From Rhodococcus opacus B4 (GTDB taxonomy: Bacteria > Actinomycetota > Actinomycetes > Mycobacteriales > Mycobacteriaceae): 64,000 nt of DNA. Below the pieces are notes generated by a model, which was not told the DNA's origin, made no database searches, and saw only the letters and a program-made list of their open reading frames with translations. Shown piece by piece: positions 17,537 to 27,335 of this stretch; within the stretch, counting starts at the first letter, position 1; each line of letters starts with the position of its first letter. Made by a program: the position numbers and the translations under genes. Where the stretch lies: assembly GCF_000010805.1 (NCBI RefSeq), contig NC_012522.1, positions 2,914,001-2,978,000 on the forward strand, in the 5' to 3' direction.

Positions 17537-17887
17537 ATGGTTGGCAGACCCGAGGACGCACTCCTCTACAAGGGCTACACCGTCGATCCGCAGGAACTCG
17601 AACAGTTGCTGCTGTCCCGGCGGGGGATCCTCGATGCGGTGGTGGTCGGCCGCTCCGTCCTCGGGGTCGGAGAGATGCCGGTCGCCTTCGTGGTGGCAGA
17701 CGCGGCAGAGTCCGTCACGGCCGAGGAACTGATCGCGTTCGTGGCGGCCGCGGTGCCGCCGTACAAGAAGGTGCGCGAAGTGGTCTTCGTCGACGAGTTG
17801 CCGCTGTCCCCGCGGGGCACGGTCCTACGGTCCGCGTTGCGCGACCGTCTGAACGAGGCGCACCCCGAACAGAGTACGGAGAAATGA
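17537..17887 (+). pseudogene. C-terminal fragment of an acyl-CoA synthetase (AMP-binding)
   Basis: 116 residues matching only the small C-terminal domain of AMP-forming CoA ligases: 'YKGYTVDPQELEQLLLSRRGILDAVVVGR', 'VAFVVAD' and 'VPPYKKVREVVFVDELPLSPRGTVLR' (the catalytic-lysine loop, here reading R-G-T where G-K is usual). The ~400-residue ATP/acyl-binding domain is absent and the upstream 230 bp do not encode it in any frame. It has no good ribosome site. Most likely the remnant of a ligase once co-transcribed with the dehydrogenase 22 bp downstream, although a translated stand-alone domain cannot be excluded. Confidence 0.7.
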
Positions 17888-17909
17888 TGAACATGGGACG
17901 GGTGGAACG

Positions 17910-19100
17910 ATGACACGACTGGCGCAGACCGCAGGACTCACGGACACGCAGGACGAGATCGTGTCGGCGGTACGAGAGTTCGTGGACAAGGCCGTCATTC
18001 CGCAGGCGCAGGAGCTCGAACACTCGGACAGCTACCCGACGGCCATCGTCGAGCAGATGAAGGAGATGGGCCTGTTCGGGCTCACCATCCCGGAGGAGTT
18101 CGGCGGCATCGGGGAATCCCTGCTCACCTACGCGCTGTGCGTCGAGGAGCTCGCACGGGGCTGGATGAGTGTGTCCGGGGTGATCAACACCCATTTCATC
18201 GTGGCGCACATGATCGCGCATCACGGCACACCCGAGCAGAAGGCCCACTACCTGCCGCGCATGGCGACGGGTGAACTGCGCGGCGCGTTCTCGATGTCCG
18301 AACCCGGACTGGGATCCGATGTCGCCGCCATCCGGACCAAGGCCACCCGGGCCGCGGACGGCGACTACGTGATCGACGGCCAGAAAATGTGGCTGACCAA
18401 CGGCGGGTCGTCGACGCTGGTGGCCGTGCTGGTCCGCACCGAGGAGGGTGCCCCGAAGGCCCACGACAATCTCACCGCGTTCCTCATCGAGAAGCCCGCC
18501 GGCTTCGGCGAGGTCCTGCCCGGGCTCACGATCCCCGGGAAGATCGAGAAGATGGGCTACAAGGGCATCGACACCACCGAGATGGTGTTCGACGGCTATC
18601 GGGCCGCGGCCGACACGATTCTCGGCGGCGCCCCGGGCCGCGGTTTCCGGCAGATGATGGACGGCGTCGAGGTCGGTCGCGTCAACGTCGCCGCCCGCGC
18701 GTGCGGGATCGCGCAGCGCGCGTTCGAACTCGGCGTGAAGTACGCGAAGGCGCGGGAGACGTTCGGCTCGCCGATCGCCGAACACCAGGCCATCGCGTTC
18801 CGGATCGCGGAGATGGCCACCAAGGTGGAGGCCGCACACCTGATGATGGTGAATGCCGCGCGGCTCAAGGACTCCGGGGAACGCAACGACGTCGCGGCCG
18901 GGATGGCCAAGTACCTCGCGAGTGAGTTCTGCTCGGAGGTGACGCAGGACAGCTTCCGGATCCACGGCGGTTACGGCTATTCCAAGGAATACGAGATCGA
19001 ACGCCTGATGCGGGAGGCCCCGTTCCTCCTCATCGGTGAGGGCACCAGCGACATTCAGAAGCAGATCATCAGCCGCGGAGTGCTGCGGTCGTACAACTGA
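17910..19100 (+). CDS. acyl-CoA dehydrogenase, second copy
   Basis: 396 residues. '[21 protein letters not shown]', '[19 protein letters not shown]', '[40 protein letters not shown]' mark an acyl-CoA dehydrogenase with the catalytic Glu in 'GEGTSDIQ'. It is only distantly similar to the copy at 16136. It is followed 32 bp later by an SDR on the same strand, a likely two-gene unit. Confidence 0.92.
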   Translation: MTRLAQTAGLTDTQDEIVSAVREFVDKAVIPQAQELEHSDSYPTAIVEQMKEMGLFGLTIPEEFGGIGESLLTYALCVEELARGWMSVSGVINTHFIVAHMIAHHGTPEQKAHYLPRMATGELRGAFSMSEPGLGSDVAAIRTKATRAADGDYVIDGQKMWLTNGGSSTLVAVLVRTEEGAPKAHDNLTAFLIEKPAGFGEVLPGLTIPGKIEKMGYKGIDTTEMVFDGYRAAADTILGGAPGRGFRQMMDGVEVGRVNVAARACGIAQRAFELGVKYAKARETFGSPIAEHQAIAFRIAEMATKVEAAHLMMVNAARLKDSGERNDVAAGMAKYLASEFCSEVTQDSFRIHGGYGYSKEYEIERLMREAPFLLIGEGTSDIQKQIISRGVLRSYN

Positions 19101-19132
19101 CGCGTTTCGGACAACTGAGGAAGGAAGAATTC

Positions 19133-19876
19133 ATGACACTTCTCGAGGGACGGGTCGCCGTCGTCACGGGCGCAGCCCAGGGCATCGGTTTGGAGATGGC
19201 CCGGAAGTTCGCGAGTGAGGGCGCGTCCGTCGTGCTCGGCGACATGCACGCCGAGAACGTCAAGACCGCCGCGGCGAAACTCGAGGCCGACGGCTTCCAG
19301 GCCGTCGGCGTTGCCTGCGACGTGACCGATGCGGACCAGATGCAGAACCTGGGGAAGACGGCGCTCGACAGTTTCGGCGCCATGGACGTGTGGGTCAACA
19401 ACGCCGGCATCACCCGCGACGCGACGCTGCGCAAGATGTCCCTCGCCGATTTCCGCTCCGTCATCGACGTGCACCTGCAGGGCGCGTGGCTGGGCACCCA
19501 GATCGCGTCGATCGCGATGCGGGAGGCAGGCAAGGGTTCGATCGTGAACATCTCGTCGATCTCGGGCAAGGTCGGCATGGTCGGGCAGACCAACTACAGC
19601 GCCGCGAAGGCCGGCATGGTGGGCCTCACGAAGGCGGCCGCGAAGGAGGTCGCCCACCTCGGGGTCCGGGTCAACGCGATCCAGCCCGGCGTGGTGAACA
19701 CCGACATGATTCGTGCCCTGCGCGCCGACATCATCGAGGCGAAGCTCAAAGAGGTCCCGATGGGCCGCGGAGCCGAGCCCGAGGAGATCGCGAACGTCGC
19801 GCTGTTCCTCGCGTCGGACATGTCCAGCTACATGACGGGCACCGTCCTCGAAGTCACCGGCGGGCGTCACATCTGA
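19133..19876 (+). CDS. SDR-family 3-hydroxyacyl-CoA/3-oxoacyl reductase (FabG-like)
   Basis: 247 residues. Cofactor motif TGAAQGIG (12-19), '[15 protein letters not shown]', catalytic Ser in 'IVNISSISG', Tyr/Lys in 'NYSAAKAGM', and the typical ending '[14 protein letters not shown]'. In this context it probably acts as the 3-hydroxyacyl-CoA dehydrogenase between MaoC and the thiolases. A clear AGGAAGGAA precedes the ATG. Confidence 0.92.
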   Translation: MTLLEGRVAVVTGAAQGIGLEMARKFASEGASVVLGDMHAENVKTAAAKLEADGFQAVGVACDVTDADQMQNLGKTALDSFGAMDVWVNNAGITRDATLRKMSLADFRSVIDVHLQGAWLGTQIASIAMREAGKGSIVNISSISGKVGMVGQTNYSAAKAGMVGLTKAAAKEVAHLGVRVNAIQPGVVNTDMIRALRADIIEAKLKEVPMGRGAEPEEIANVALFLASDMSSYMTGTVLEVTGGRHI

Positions 19877-19893
19877 GGCAGTAGTCTGCACTG

Positions 19894-20763
19894 GTGGAGT
19901 CGCGACACGTCGAGTATTTTCTCGCCACCGTCGACAACGACGGCCTCGCGCTCGCGGCCGAGGCCCTGGGCGTCACCAAGCCGTCGTTGTCGAAGGGGCT
20001 GCGCAATCTCGAGCGTGACCTCGGCGTCGAACTGTTCCACCGGGTGGGCCGCGGCCTGGTGCTCAGCGCGGCGGGCAAGGCGTTCGTCGGTCCGGCCCGG
20101 CAGATCGTGCGCGACCTGGTGGCCGCCGAGGGTTCGTTCGTCGACATTTCCGGTCTACCGCGCGGACGACTCGACATCTGTGCGTCCGCGCAGGTCGCGG
20201 AAGGTCAGGTCACCGAAAAGATCGGTGCGTTTCGCAAACAGAATCCCGGTGTGATCGTCCGGATCGCCGACCTGCGTTCCTCCGACGTCGTCGCATCCCT
20301 CATCCGGGACGGGCACTGCGAGATCGCCTTCAGCCATTTCCCGGTCGTCGCACCCGGATTGACGACCCGGGCAGTCGGTCGCCACGAATACTGGCTGGCC
20401 GTCCCGCCGGGCTCCGACGTCTCCTGGCGGAACCCGTTCCCGCTGAACGACCTTCCCGATCTGCCCGTCGTGGGTTTGCCCAAGGAGTCGTCGTCGCGCA
20501 CGGCGATCGAGAAGGCGCTGCAGGCGTCGGGGAGTCGTACCGTCATCTCCGCCGTCGTCGAGCAGCGGGAAGCGGTCGGCTCGTTCGTGGTCGAGGGTGT
20601 CGGCATGTCGTTCCTCGAGCGCACCCTCGCCGAGCGGGCGGCGCTCGGCGGGGCCCGGATCTCGCCCCTCGAACCGCCGATCACGGTGGAGTACGGCGTG
20701 ATCTACGACGACGCCCGGTTGTCGCCGGCCGGGCGCGCATTCCTCGACACACTCACGACCTGA
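19894..20763 (+). CDS. LysR-family transcriptional regulator
   Basis: 289 residues starting at GTG 19894, 17 bp after the SDR. N-terminal HTH 'VEYFLATVDNDGLALAAEALGVTKPSLSKGLRNLERDLGVELFHR', then a LysR effector domain. It is probably the regulator of the beta-oxidation genes. Its last 61 bp overlap, antisense, the 3' end of the next LysR gene. Confidence 0.9.
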   Translation: MESRHVEYFLATVDNDGLALAAEALGVTKPSLSKGLRNLERDLGVELFHRVGRGLVLSAAGKAFVGPARQIVRDLVAAEGSFVDISGLPRGRLDICASAQVAEGQVTEKIGAFRKQNPGVIVRIADLRSSDVVASLIRDGHCEIAFSHFPVVAPGLTTRAVGRHEYWLAVPPGSDVSWRNPFPLNDLPDLPVVGLPKESSSRTAIEKALQASGSRTVISAVVEQREAVGSFVVEGVGMSFLERTLAERAALGGARISPLEPPITVEYGVIYDDARLSPAGRAFLDTLTT

Positions 20764-21596
20764 AGAGCGTCGAGCACGGTGACGAACGCCGCCGCCGCGG
20801 GAGGCAGCGGATCCGGCCGCCGCACGATCCCGATCTCGCGGACCACCGCAGGCACGAGCGAGCGGACCACCACCCCCGGAAGTTCACGCTCGGCGACACC
20901 CCGCGGGAGCAGGGTCGCCCCGGCGCCCTGCACCACCAGCGCCCAGACCGCCTGCCGGTGCGCGCATTCGACCGCGATGTTGTTCACCGACAACAGTGGA
21001 CGCAAGCCGATCTCGACGATCATCGGAATATCACCGAGCAGATCGACCGGCACCGGGTCGGGGAGTTCGATAGCGAGGTCGGGGTGCAGCGCGAGTACGA
21101 TCTCCTGCTCCCCCAGCACCCGCGACTCCAGCCCCTGCTCGTCGACGGGCAATGCGGTGAGCCCGATATCACACTCCCCCGACCGGACCGCCCTGCCCAC
21201 GCCGTCGGGAAAATCCGCCGACACCGCGGACAGCACCACGTGCGGGAAGCGGCGATGAAACTCACCGGCGAGTAGCGGAAGAGGCTCGGCAGCCAGTGAA
21301 TTGAGGACCGAGATGGTGAGGGTGCCGGACCGCAAGCCGGTGACGTCGTCGACGACCGCCCGGGCCCGTTCGACATCGGCGAGCACCCGGCGCGCCGCCT
21401 CCGCGAACGACACACCCGCCGCGGTGATGCGCAACTCCCGCCCCGTGCGTTCGAAGAGTTCGACACCCAGATCACGCTCGAGCGTGCGAATCGCCTGCGA
21501 CAGCGAAGGCTGTGCGATGAACAGCGCCCGCGCCGCCTTCGTGACACTGCCATGATCCGCCACGGCGACGAGGTACTCGGCGTCCCGGATGTCCAC
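20703..21596 (-). CDS. LysR-family transcriptional regulator, convergent partner
   Basis: 297 residues. HTH 'AEYLVAVADHGSVTKAARALFIAQPSLSQAIRTLERDLGVELFER' and a full effector domain. Its C-terminal 20 codons are encoded opposite the end of the LysR gene at 19894-20763. Its own target is not obvious; the only neighbour beyond its start is a decayed MFS gene, which may have been its former partner. Confidence 0.9.
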   Translation of the reverse strand: MDIRDAEYLVAVADHGSVTKAARALFIAQPSLSQAIRTLERDLGVELFERTGRELRITAAGVSFAEAARRVLADVERARAVVDDVTGLRSGTLTISVLNSLAAEPLPLLAGEFHRRFPHVVLSAVSADFPDGVGRAVRSGECDIGLTALPVDEQGLESRVLGEQEIVLALHPDLAIELPDPVPVDLLGDIPMIVEIGLRPLLSVNNIAVECAHRQAVWALVVQGAGATLLPRGVAERELPGVVVRSLVPAVVREIGIVRRPDPLPPAAAAFVTVLDALQVVSVSRNARPAGDNRASS

Positions 21597-21664
21597 CGGT
21601 CGAGTCTAGCCGCCACGCAATTCGCCCAGGCCAGGCGGCTCGCCGAGACCACGGCCGGCCGTTG

Positions 21665-22361
21665 AGTGTTTCGGCCCTGGCGGACGGGGCTTGGCAAGGC
21701 ATGTTCTGGATCGGCGCCGGGCTGGGGATTGTGTCGTTGATCGTGACCGTCGCCTTTCTCCGCGAATCCCCCGAATTCCTTGCACGTGAGAATGCACCTC
21801 GGGCAGGTGACCACGTGGTGGCTGAGCCCGAGGCCCGATCCGCCTCCTCGGCCGGAATCTGCGAGCGCGCACGCTCCTACTGGTCTTCGACTGCTCGATG
21901 CTCACCGCCGGGTACTACTTCGTGAGCACCTGGAGACCGCAGCTCATCAAGGCGACCAGCGGGGACGCCGGCAGTGGCGCCTTGGCAAGCATCATGGTCG
22001 GCGTCGGTTCGGTTGTTGGAGCAAGCCTCTTCGGCGCGTTCGGTCTGCGGCCGCACTGCTCGGCGGTGGCATCTTCGCGGGCCTTTCGGGCTACACCTCC
22101 ACCTCGACTGCGGTGTACCCGGTGCTCGCGCGGGCCAAGGGGTACGGCGCGATGATGGGTATCGGGCGTGCTGGAGCGATCCTCTCGCCCATCGTCGCGG
22201 GATACGCGCTCAGCGCGATGACGCCGCGCGCAATGTACCTGGCGGTCATCGTGCCCCTCCTACTCGCGGCCCGCGTGGCAGTCGCCCTCGTGCGCGTCAC
22301 CCGCGCCGGCGAAGCCGACGCATCTCACGTGGATGCCCGCCCCCTCACAGTTGCAGAATAG
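21665..22361 (+). pseudogene. decayed MFS transporter (aromatic acid-type), two frameshifts
   Basis: Three consecutive reading frames each encode part of one MFS protein. The first has 'GMFWIGAGLGIVSLIVTVAFL' (from ~21665), the second 'LLLVFDCSMLTAGYYFVSTW' (from ~21841), and the third 'LLGGGIFAGLSGYTSTSTA' through 'IGRAGAILSPIVAGYAL' to 22361. The N-terminal half is missing and at least two frameshifts interrupt the rest, so no functional carrier is made. The order of the helices suggests the aromatic acid:H+ symporter group. Confidence 0.8.
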
Positions 22362-22596
22362 GAGGCCGCGCTCGAGCGGCGGCCCTTCGCTGCAGCCAGA
22401 TCCGGCGAGCCGGAACGGTGATTGTCGTCGGCACGTGGATGTTGGCCAGGCCCGGAGCAGGGATCGTCATCGAGCGCGACCGCACACCGACGCACCTGCG
22501 CCCGCGCATGCGCTGGCCTCAGGTTCGCTGGGAGCGCCATGGGATTCGGCAATCCACTCGCCCGGCATTTCTGCCGAGTGCGGATCCGTTCCGCCG
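22362..22596. other. gap without recognisable gene
   Basis: Open frames exist on both strands but they are arginine/proline-rich and match nothing I recognise. Probably decayed sequence continuing from the MFS pseudogene. Confidence 0.5.
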
Positions 22597-22884
22597 TCAG
22601 CCGCCCGGACCGCCGGTTCGGTATGCGCTCGCCAAATTGCGTATCTCGTCTTGCCCACAGTTCGACTCCGCGAGGACCTGCCACAACCGCTCGATGAACC
22701 GGCGCCTCGACATTCCGAAGCGCACGAGGATGTCCTCTTCGGTAGCGCCCCCGAATGGCACCCACATACTGGCGAACTCGATGAGGTGCTCCGCCTCGGT
22801 GTCGGGATGGACGCGGTCTCGGTGGGCGTGGCGCCGAGCAGCGTGACGTCGCTGCCGAAATTGGCGATACTCACGAGAGTTCAT
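22597..22884 (-). CDS. small DUF3263-like helix-turn-helix protein
   Basis: 95 residues. The core 'EAEHLIEFASMWVPFGGATEEDILVRFGMSRRRFIERLWQVL' has the pattern of short actinobacterial proteins with an E-F-A-x-x-W start and a helix-turn-helix-like 'F-G-M-S-R-x-R-F' segment. The function is unknown. The N-terminal ~30 residues are basic and may not all be translated; no clear ribosome site is seen. It lies between the decayed MFS gene and the imine-reductase-like gene and may be an old remnant. Confidence 0.5.
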   Translation of the reverse strand: MNSREYRQFRQRRHAARRHAHRDRVHPDTEAEHLIEFASMWVPFGGATEEDILVRFGMSRRRFIERLWQVLAESNCGQDEIRNLASAYRTGGPGG

Positions 22885-22952
22885 GGGAATTCACACATCT
22901 AATCGAGAAGGTCAAAGCGCGAAAAGCTTCCGCGCTGGTTCGTTCGTGTCGC

Positions 22953-23822
22953 TCACTCTGGCCGGGACGACATCGTCAGCACCTGCGCGGCGAAGCTGGA
23001 ACTCCCGTACCCGGCAGCATCGGCGGTCTCCAGGTTCTGCTGCGCCGCAGCCATGATGCTGCCGCGCTGACCAGCGGCCAGCATGGTGTCTCGCCACTGT
23101 CGTACTGCGGCAAGGTACACGGCAAGTGTCGCCTCCGACGTGGCGAAGTCTTCCTTGGCAACACAGTCCGCGAGTTGCATCGCTTGCGCCCTGAAGAGGT
23201 CGAACCAGTAGTCGAGCGCGACCTCGGGGCGTGTGGGGTCGATGTTGCTGTCCCGAAGGAAGGCGAGCGCTTCACAGAACGCCCCCAGTCCGGCGGTGTA
23301 GAACGTGCCGGCGAGTGCGGCGTCCAGAATGCTTGCCGCTCCCGGGTCCTCTCCGACATAGGTACTCCGGCCCGCAACTGCCACGAGAGCATCCCTGTGG
23401 GCGTCCCATACCGCGCGGTCTCCTGAGAGGTTGATCAGCGCTTCGGCAGCGCCGATATCGGACGGGTAGCACTGGATGGTGCCGTCGAGGTAGCGAGCAC
23501 CGACCTTCTCGAGACGCTGGGCCATCTCCCGGGCGAGCGCGGGCGTACCCGACATCAGATTGATGACCGCTTTGTCCTCGAGGGCGGCGAAGTGTCCATC
23601 GAGGGTCTCCAGGGCGGAGTCGAGATCCAAAACCGTGAGGACCACGGCGTCGGCAGCGTCGAATACCGAGCCGACGTCGGCGTGGACCGACACACCAACC
23701 TTCGCGAGTGGCTCTGCACGGGAAATCGTTCGATTCCACACGGCCGTATCACGGCCGGACTTCGCCAGCGCGTGTGCGACCGCCGTTCCCATGAGGCCTG
23801 TACCCAGAACTGAGTAACGCAT
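22953..23822 (-). CDS. imine-reductase/3-hydroxyisobutyrate-dehydrogenase-like NAD(P) protein
   Basis: 289 residues. The Rossmann motif 'YSVLGTGLMGTAVAHALAKSG' with 'VWNRT' (NADP-type Arg) begins at the N-terminus, and the C-terminal half is the all-helical beta-HAD domain. Where hydroxyisobutyrate dehydrogenases have a catalytic Lys, the sequence here is 'GAASILDAALAGTFYTAGLGAFCEAL', without Lys, as in imine reductases. It may reduce a cyclic imine. ATG 23822 has AGGGGAG six bases upstream. It is next to an FAH-family hydrolase on the same strand, 64 bp apart. Confidence 0.82.
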   Translation of the reverse strand: MRYSVLGTGLMGTAVAHALAKSGRDTAVWNRTISRAEPLAKVGVSVHADVGSVFDAADAVVLTVLDLDSALETLDGHFAALEDKAVINLMSGTPALAREMAQRLEKVGARYLDGTIQCYPSDIGAAEALINLSGDRAVWDAHRDALVAVAGRSTYVGEDPGAASILDAALAGTFYTAGLGAFCEALAFLRDSNIDPTRPEVALDYWFDLFRAQAMQLADCVAKEDFATSEATLAVYLAAVRQWRDTMLAAGQRGSIMAAAQQNLETADAAGYGSSSFAAQVLTMSSRPE

Positions 23823-23886
23823 TTCCATCTCCCCTAACTGATTCGCGATGCCGGCAGTGTGAGCAGCGTCAGGACCTGTAGCCTTT

Positions 23887-24741
23887 TTATCGCGGTGATA
23901 ACACGGTTTGACGCTGTTCACCCAGGTGGGTCATACCCAGTTCCATTACGTCGCCCGGCTGTAACCAGATCGGCGGGGTGAATCCCATACCCACCCCGGC
24001 GGGCGTACCCGTATTGATCAGGTCGCCGGGCTCGAGCACCATGAATTGGCTCAGATGGTGAACGATGTGGCATGGGTCGAACACCATTCTCGAGGTGGAC
24101 CCACGCTGACGACGAGTATTGTTGACATCCAGCCACATATCCAGGTTTCTCACGTCGGGGATCTCATCCGGTGTCACCAACCAGGGGCCCGCGGGGTTGA
24201 AGGTTTCAGCAGACTTTCCTTTACTCCATTGGCCTCCCCGATCCATCTGGAAGCCCCGTTCGCTGACATCGTTGACCAGCACATAGCCGGCAATCGCGTC
24301 ATGCGCGTCGTCGATCGAATCCAGATAGCTGGTGCGTTTTCCGATTACGACGCCGAGTTCGACTTCCCAATCCAGCTTGGATGACCCGCGAGGAGCCCGG
24401 ACGTGGTCGCAAGGACCAACGAGGGTATTCGGGGCCTTGGTGAACAGAACAGGTTCCGACGGCACCGCATTGCCGGCCTCGGCTGCGTGGTCACGGTAAT
24501 TCAGGCCGATGCAGAGGATTTGATGAGGTCGGGCAATTGGCGGACCGATGCGTTCCCCCGCAAAGCGGGTGAGTCGGCCGCCGCGATCGTCGACGAGCGC
24601 GCGAAGCTTGGCGAGTCCGTCGTCTGCGAAAAATGCTTCGTTGAAGTCCTCGAAGACGTCAGAGACGTCGACGTAATGTTCTTCGTCGGTGCGCACAACC
24701 GGACGTTCCTGCCCGCTCGCACCAATTCTCATCAGGCGCAT
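23887..24741 (-). CDS. fumarylacetoacetate hydrolase (FAH)-family protein
   Basis: 284 residues. 'ILCIGLNYRDHAAEAG', 'PNTLVGPCDHVRAP', 'DWEVELGVVIGKRT' (metal-binding Glu residues), 'GYVLVNDVSERGFQMDRGGQWSKGKS' and 'GDLINTGTPAGVGMGF' are standard FAH-fold motifs. Members hydrolyse or decarboxylate 2-oxo or acylpyruvate compounds with Mg2+. ATG 24741 is preferred for its AAGGAC site. The gene is divergent from the trimethylamine-dehydrogenase-like gene, sharing a 205 bp promoter gap. Confidence 0.88.
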   Translation of the reverse strand: MRLMRIGASGQERPVVRTDEEHYVDVSDVFEDFNEAFFADDGLAKLRALVDDRGGRLTRFAGERIGPPIARPHQILCIGLNYRDHAAEAGNAVPSEPVLFTKAPNTLVGPCDHVRAPRGSSKLDWEVELGVVIGKRTSYLDSIDDAHDAIAGYVLVNDVSERGFQMDRGGQWSKGKSAETFNPAGPWLVTPDEIPDVRNLDMWLDVNNTRRQRGSTSRMVFDPCHIVHHLSQFMVLEPGDLINTGTPAGVGMGFTPPIWLQPGDVMELGMTHLGEQRQTVLSPR

Positions 24742-24946
24742 GAAGTCCTTTCGAATATTCCGAAGTATCACCGAGGAGGTCGGCAGACGAGCGGTCCCGA
24801 GCTCTGCGGACGACCGTTTCACCCGACACACCGAGCTTGGACGAACCACCCGCATCGTGGCATTAGCCCTGGAGCACAAGTTCGACGCTCAGCTTTGGTG
24901 CTGTGCGTAGACCACTACGCCTCCATGAGCTCCTATGTTTGGCCCT

Positions 24947-27160
24947 ATGGCTCCCGATCCACGACATGCCCCGCTCTTCGAGCCCATCCGTGTCGGCAAC
25001 AAAATATTCCGCAATCGTTTCTACGTCGCGCCCCATTGCTCAGGTCTCGGGGTCGAGTACCCCGGCGCACAGGCCTACTTGCGGGGAATGCGAGCCGAGG
25101 GAGGTTGGGCCGCGGTCAACACCGAATACTGCGCCGTCGACGCGGAGAGCGACGACGCCCCCTGGGTGCAGGCGAGACTGATCGACCAGCGCGACCAGGC
25201 CAATCTCAGGCTCATGGTCGAGCGGGTACATCAGTTCGATGCACTCGCGGGTGTTCAGCTGGTCTACATGGGAGCCGACCACACCGGCTTCGTCACGCGA
25301 CTTCCTGCTGGTGGCCCATCACAGGTCACCAGCTCAATGTCTGGACATTCGTGTTACGCATTGGACAAACAGGACATTCGGCGGATTCAGCGATCCTATG
25401 TCGAGGCAGCAATCCGGGCACGTGATATCGGTTTCGATCTCGTGCAGATCGCAGCTCGTGAAGGTTTCTCACTCCCCTTGCAATTTCTGTGGAAGTACTG
25501 GAATCACAGAACAGACGAATATGGTGGTTCGATCGAGAACCGCACCCGATTCTGGCGTGAAACGATCGAGCAGGTGCGCGAAGCAGTCGGCGACAATTGC
25601 GCAATCGTCGCCGGATTCTGTCTCGATTCATTCAACGACGAGTCCGACCGCGCATTCAAGGTAAGCGATGACGGCATTGCCGTCGTCGAGCTTCTCGACG
25701 ATATGGTGGACCTCTGGGATATGCAGGTGGGGCACCTCGAGGACGACGTCAGCTCGTCACGATTCTTCGAGCCGTTTTGGCAGCGGTCATACATCGAGCA
25801 GGTCAGGCCGTACGCGAAGAAGCCAATCGCTGCGGTCGGACGCTTCACGGATCCTGAACTGATGGCTCGGGCGATCAAGGACGGTGTCATCGACATCATC
25901 GGGGCCGCGCGGCCGGCGATTGCCGATCCCTTCATCCCGACAAAGATCTTCGAAGGTCATGGTGACGATATTCGCGAATGCATTGGATGCAATATCTGCG
26001 TGTCGCGATTCAACAATGGCGGGGGTCGGATCGTCTGCACTCAGAACGCAACCGTCGGTGAGGAATACCGGCGAGGTTGGCATCCCGAACAATTCAACGA
26101 ATCCGAGATGACGGAGGAGCCGATCCTGATCATCGGCGCCGGGCCGGCTGGAATGGAATGTGCCCGGGTCCTCGGCGAGCGAGGGTTCGCGAATGTCCAC
26201 TTGGTCGAACGTGACGACCACATCGGCGGACACGTCAGCTGGATTTCCGAGCTCCCAGGACTGCGCACGTGGAGACGCGTGGTCGAGTACCGCGAGTCCC
26301 AGCTTCACAAGCTCACGAACGTGGCAGTGCTGACCGGACAGAATCTGTCAGCCGACGATGTTCTCGACTACGGCGCATCAACGGTGATCGTGGCGACCGG
26401 CGCCGAGTGGGATCCGAGCGGCGCGAACCCAATCACACACGCACCGATTCCTGGAGCCGACGCCGACTTCGTCTACACACCTGAGCAGATCATGCTTGAC
26501 GGCATCGAGGTACCGGGTGACCGTGTTCTGGTCTACGACTGCGACGGCTATTTCATGGGATCGAGCATTGCGGAGAAACTTGCTTCCGAGGGAAAGACGG
26601 TCACGCTGGTCTCGCCTAGTGACCAAATCGGCAGCTACCTGTTCTTCACCGATGAAGGTGGCCACGTCCACCACAACCTCCTGAAGTTGGATGTCGAATT
26701 GGTTCCGAGCCACGTCGTCACGTCGATCGAACGTGGACTGGTGCGGGGGCACAACAGCTACCACTCGGGCAAGGTGAGCGAATGGCCCGTAGACAGCGTC
26801 GTCCTGGTCACCCAACGCCTGTCCCGCTCATCGCTTTACGATGAACTGACCCGAAGTCCGGAGCTGCTCGAAGAGAACGGAATCACGCGTGTTCTGCGAA
26901 TCGGTGACTGCCTCGAGCCCCGCGTAATCGCGGAATCCGTCTTCGACGGCCACCGGCTTGCACGCGAGATCGACACCAGCAACCCCGCGATTCCTCTTCC
27001 GTTCATTCGTGAGCAACGAATACTCGGTTGGGACGCCGACGCATACGACAGCGAACTCACGCACACGTTGCCGCTCGAGGTTTCATCGCACACCACCGCG
27101 ACGGTGAAGAGCCCGCAGGATCGGTGTGCCGACGCGTTCCACAGCATCAGGCATGGATAG
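24947..27160 (+). CDS. trimethylamine/dimethylamine-dehydrogenase-like FMN/4Fe-4S flavoprotein
   Basis: About 737 residues, like trimethylamine dehydrogenase (TMADH). Order: old-yellow-enzyme barrel with C31 in 'NRFYVAPHCSG' where TMADH binds FMN covalently; 4Fe-4S site 'CIGCNIC' plus a Cys 13 residues on; then an ADP/FAD-type Rossmann domain 'LIIGAGPAGMECARVLGE'. From remembered TMADH numbering, Tyr60 and Trp264 of the amine cage are kept, Trp355 is Phe, and the Tyr169/His172 segment is replaced by 'AAREGFS'. It probably oxidises or demethylates an amine other than trimethylamine. ATG 24947 aligns with the TMADH start. An APC permease follows 175 bp later. Confidence 0.9.
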   Translation: MAPDPRHAPLFEPIRVGNKIFRNRFYVAPHCSGLGVEYPGAQAYLRGMRAEGGWAAVNTEYCAVDAESDDAPWVQARLIDQRDQANLRLMVERVHQFDALAGVQLVYMGADHTGFVTRLPAGGPSQVTSSMSGHSCYALDKQDIRRIQRSYVEAAIRARDIGFDLVQIAAREGFSLPLQFLWKYWNHRTDEYGGSIENRTRFWRETIEQVREAVGDNCAIVAGFCLDSFNDESDRAFKVSDDGIAVVELLDDMVDLWDMQVGHLEDDVSSSRFFEPFWQRSYIEQVRPYAKKPIAAVGRFTDPELMARAIKDGVIDIIGAARPAIADPFIPTKIFEGHGDDIRECIGCNICVSRFNNGGGRIVCTQNATVGEEYRRGWHPEQFNESEMTEEPILIIGAGPAGMECARVLGERGFANVHLVERDDHIGGHVSWISELPGLRTWRRVVEYRESQLHKLTNVAVLTGQNLSADDVLDYGASTVIVATGAEWDPSGANPITHAPIPGADADFVYTPEQIMLDGIEVPGDRVLVYDCDGYFMGSSIAEKLASEGKTVTLVSPSDQIGSYLFFTDEGGHVHHNLLKLDVELVPSHVVTSIERGLVRGHNSYHSGKVSEWPVDSVVLVTQRLSRSSLYDELTRSPELLEENGITRVLRIGDCLEPRVIAESVFDGHRLAREIDTSNPAIPLPFIREQRILGWDADAYDSELTHTLPLEVSSHTTATVKSPQDRCADAFHSIRHG

Positions 27161-27335
27161 CCGGGCCGAGTCGCGGCGATAGGCCTGCCCGGGATGCCGA
27201 AGCACGTGGCCACGTCGAATTGTTCACCGAGAGACAAGAATCGCGAGCGCTTTCTCAACTGATGTATATGGTGCAACGTCCCGCCGAGGCCGATAGTTGG
27301 ACCACCCACCCCAGCTACCCCGAACGGGAGAACAA

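Noticed and set aside
24403..25425. 340-codon plus-strand open frame across the FAH/TMADH-like promoter gap
   Set aside because: It overlaps the FAH start antisense and the first part of the TMADH-like gene in another frame, and ends without family similarity.
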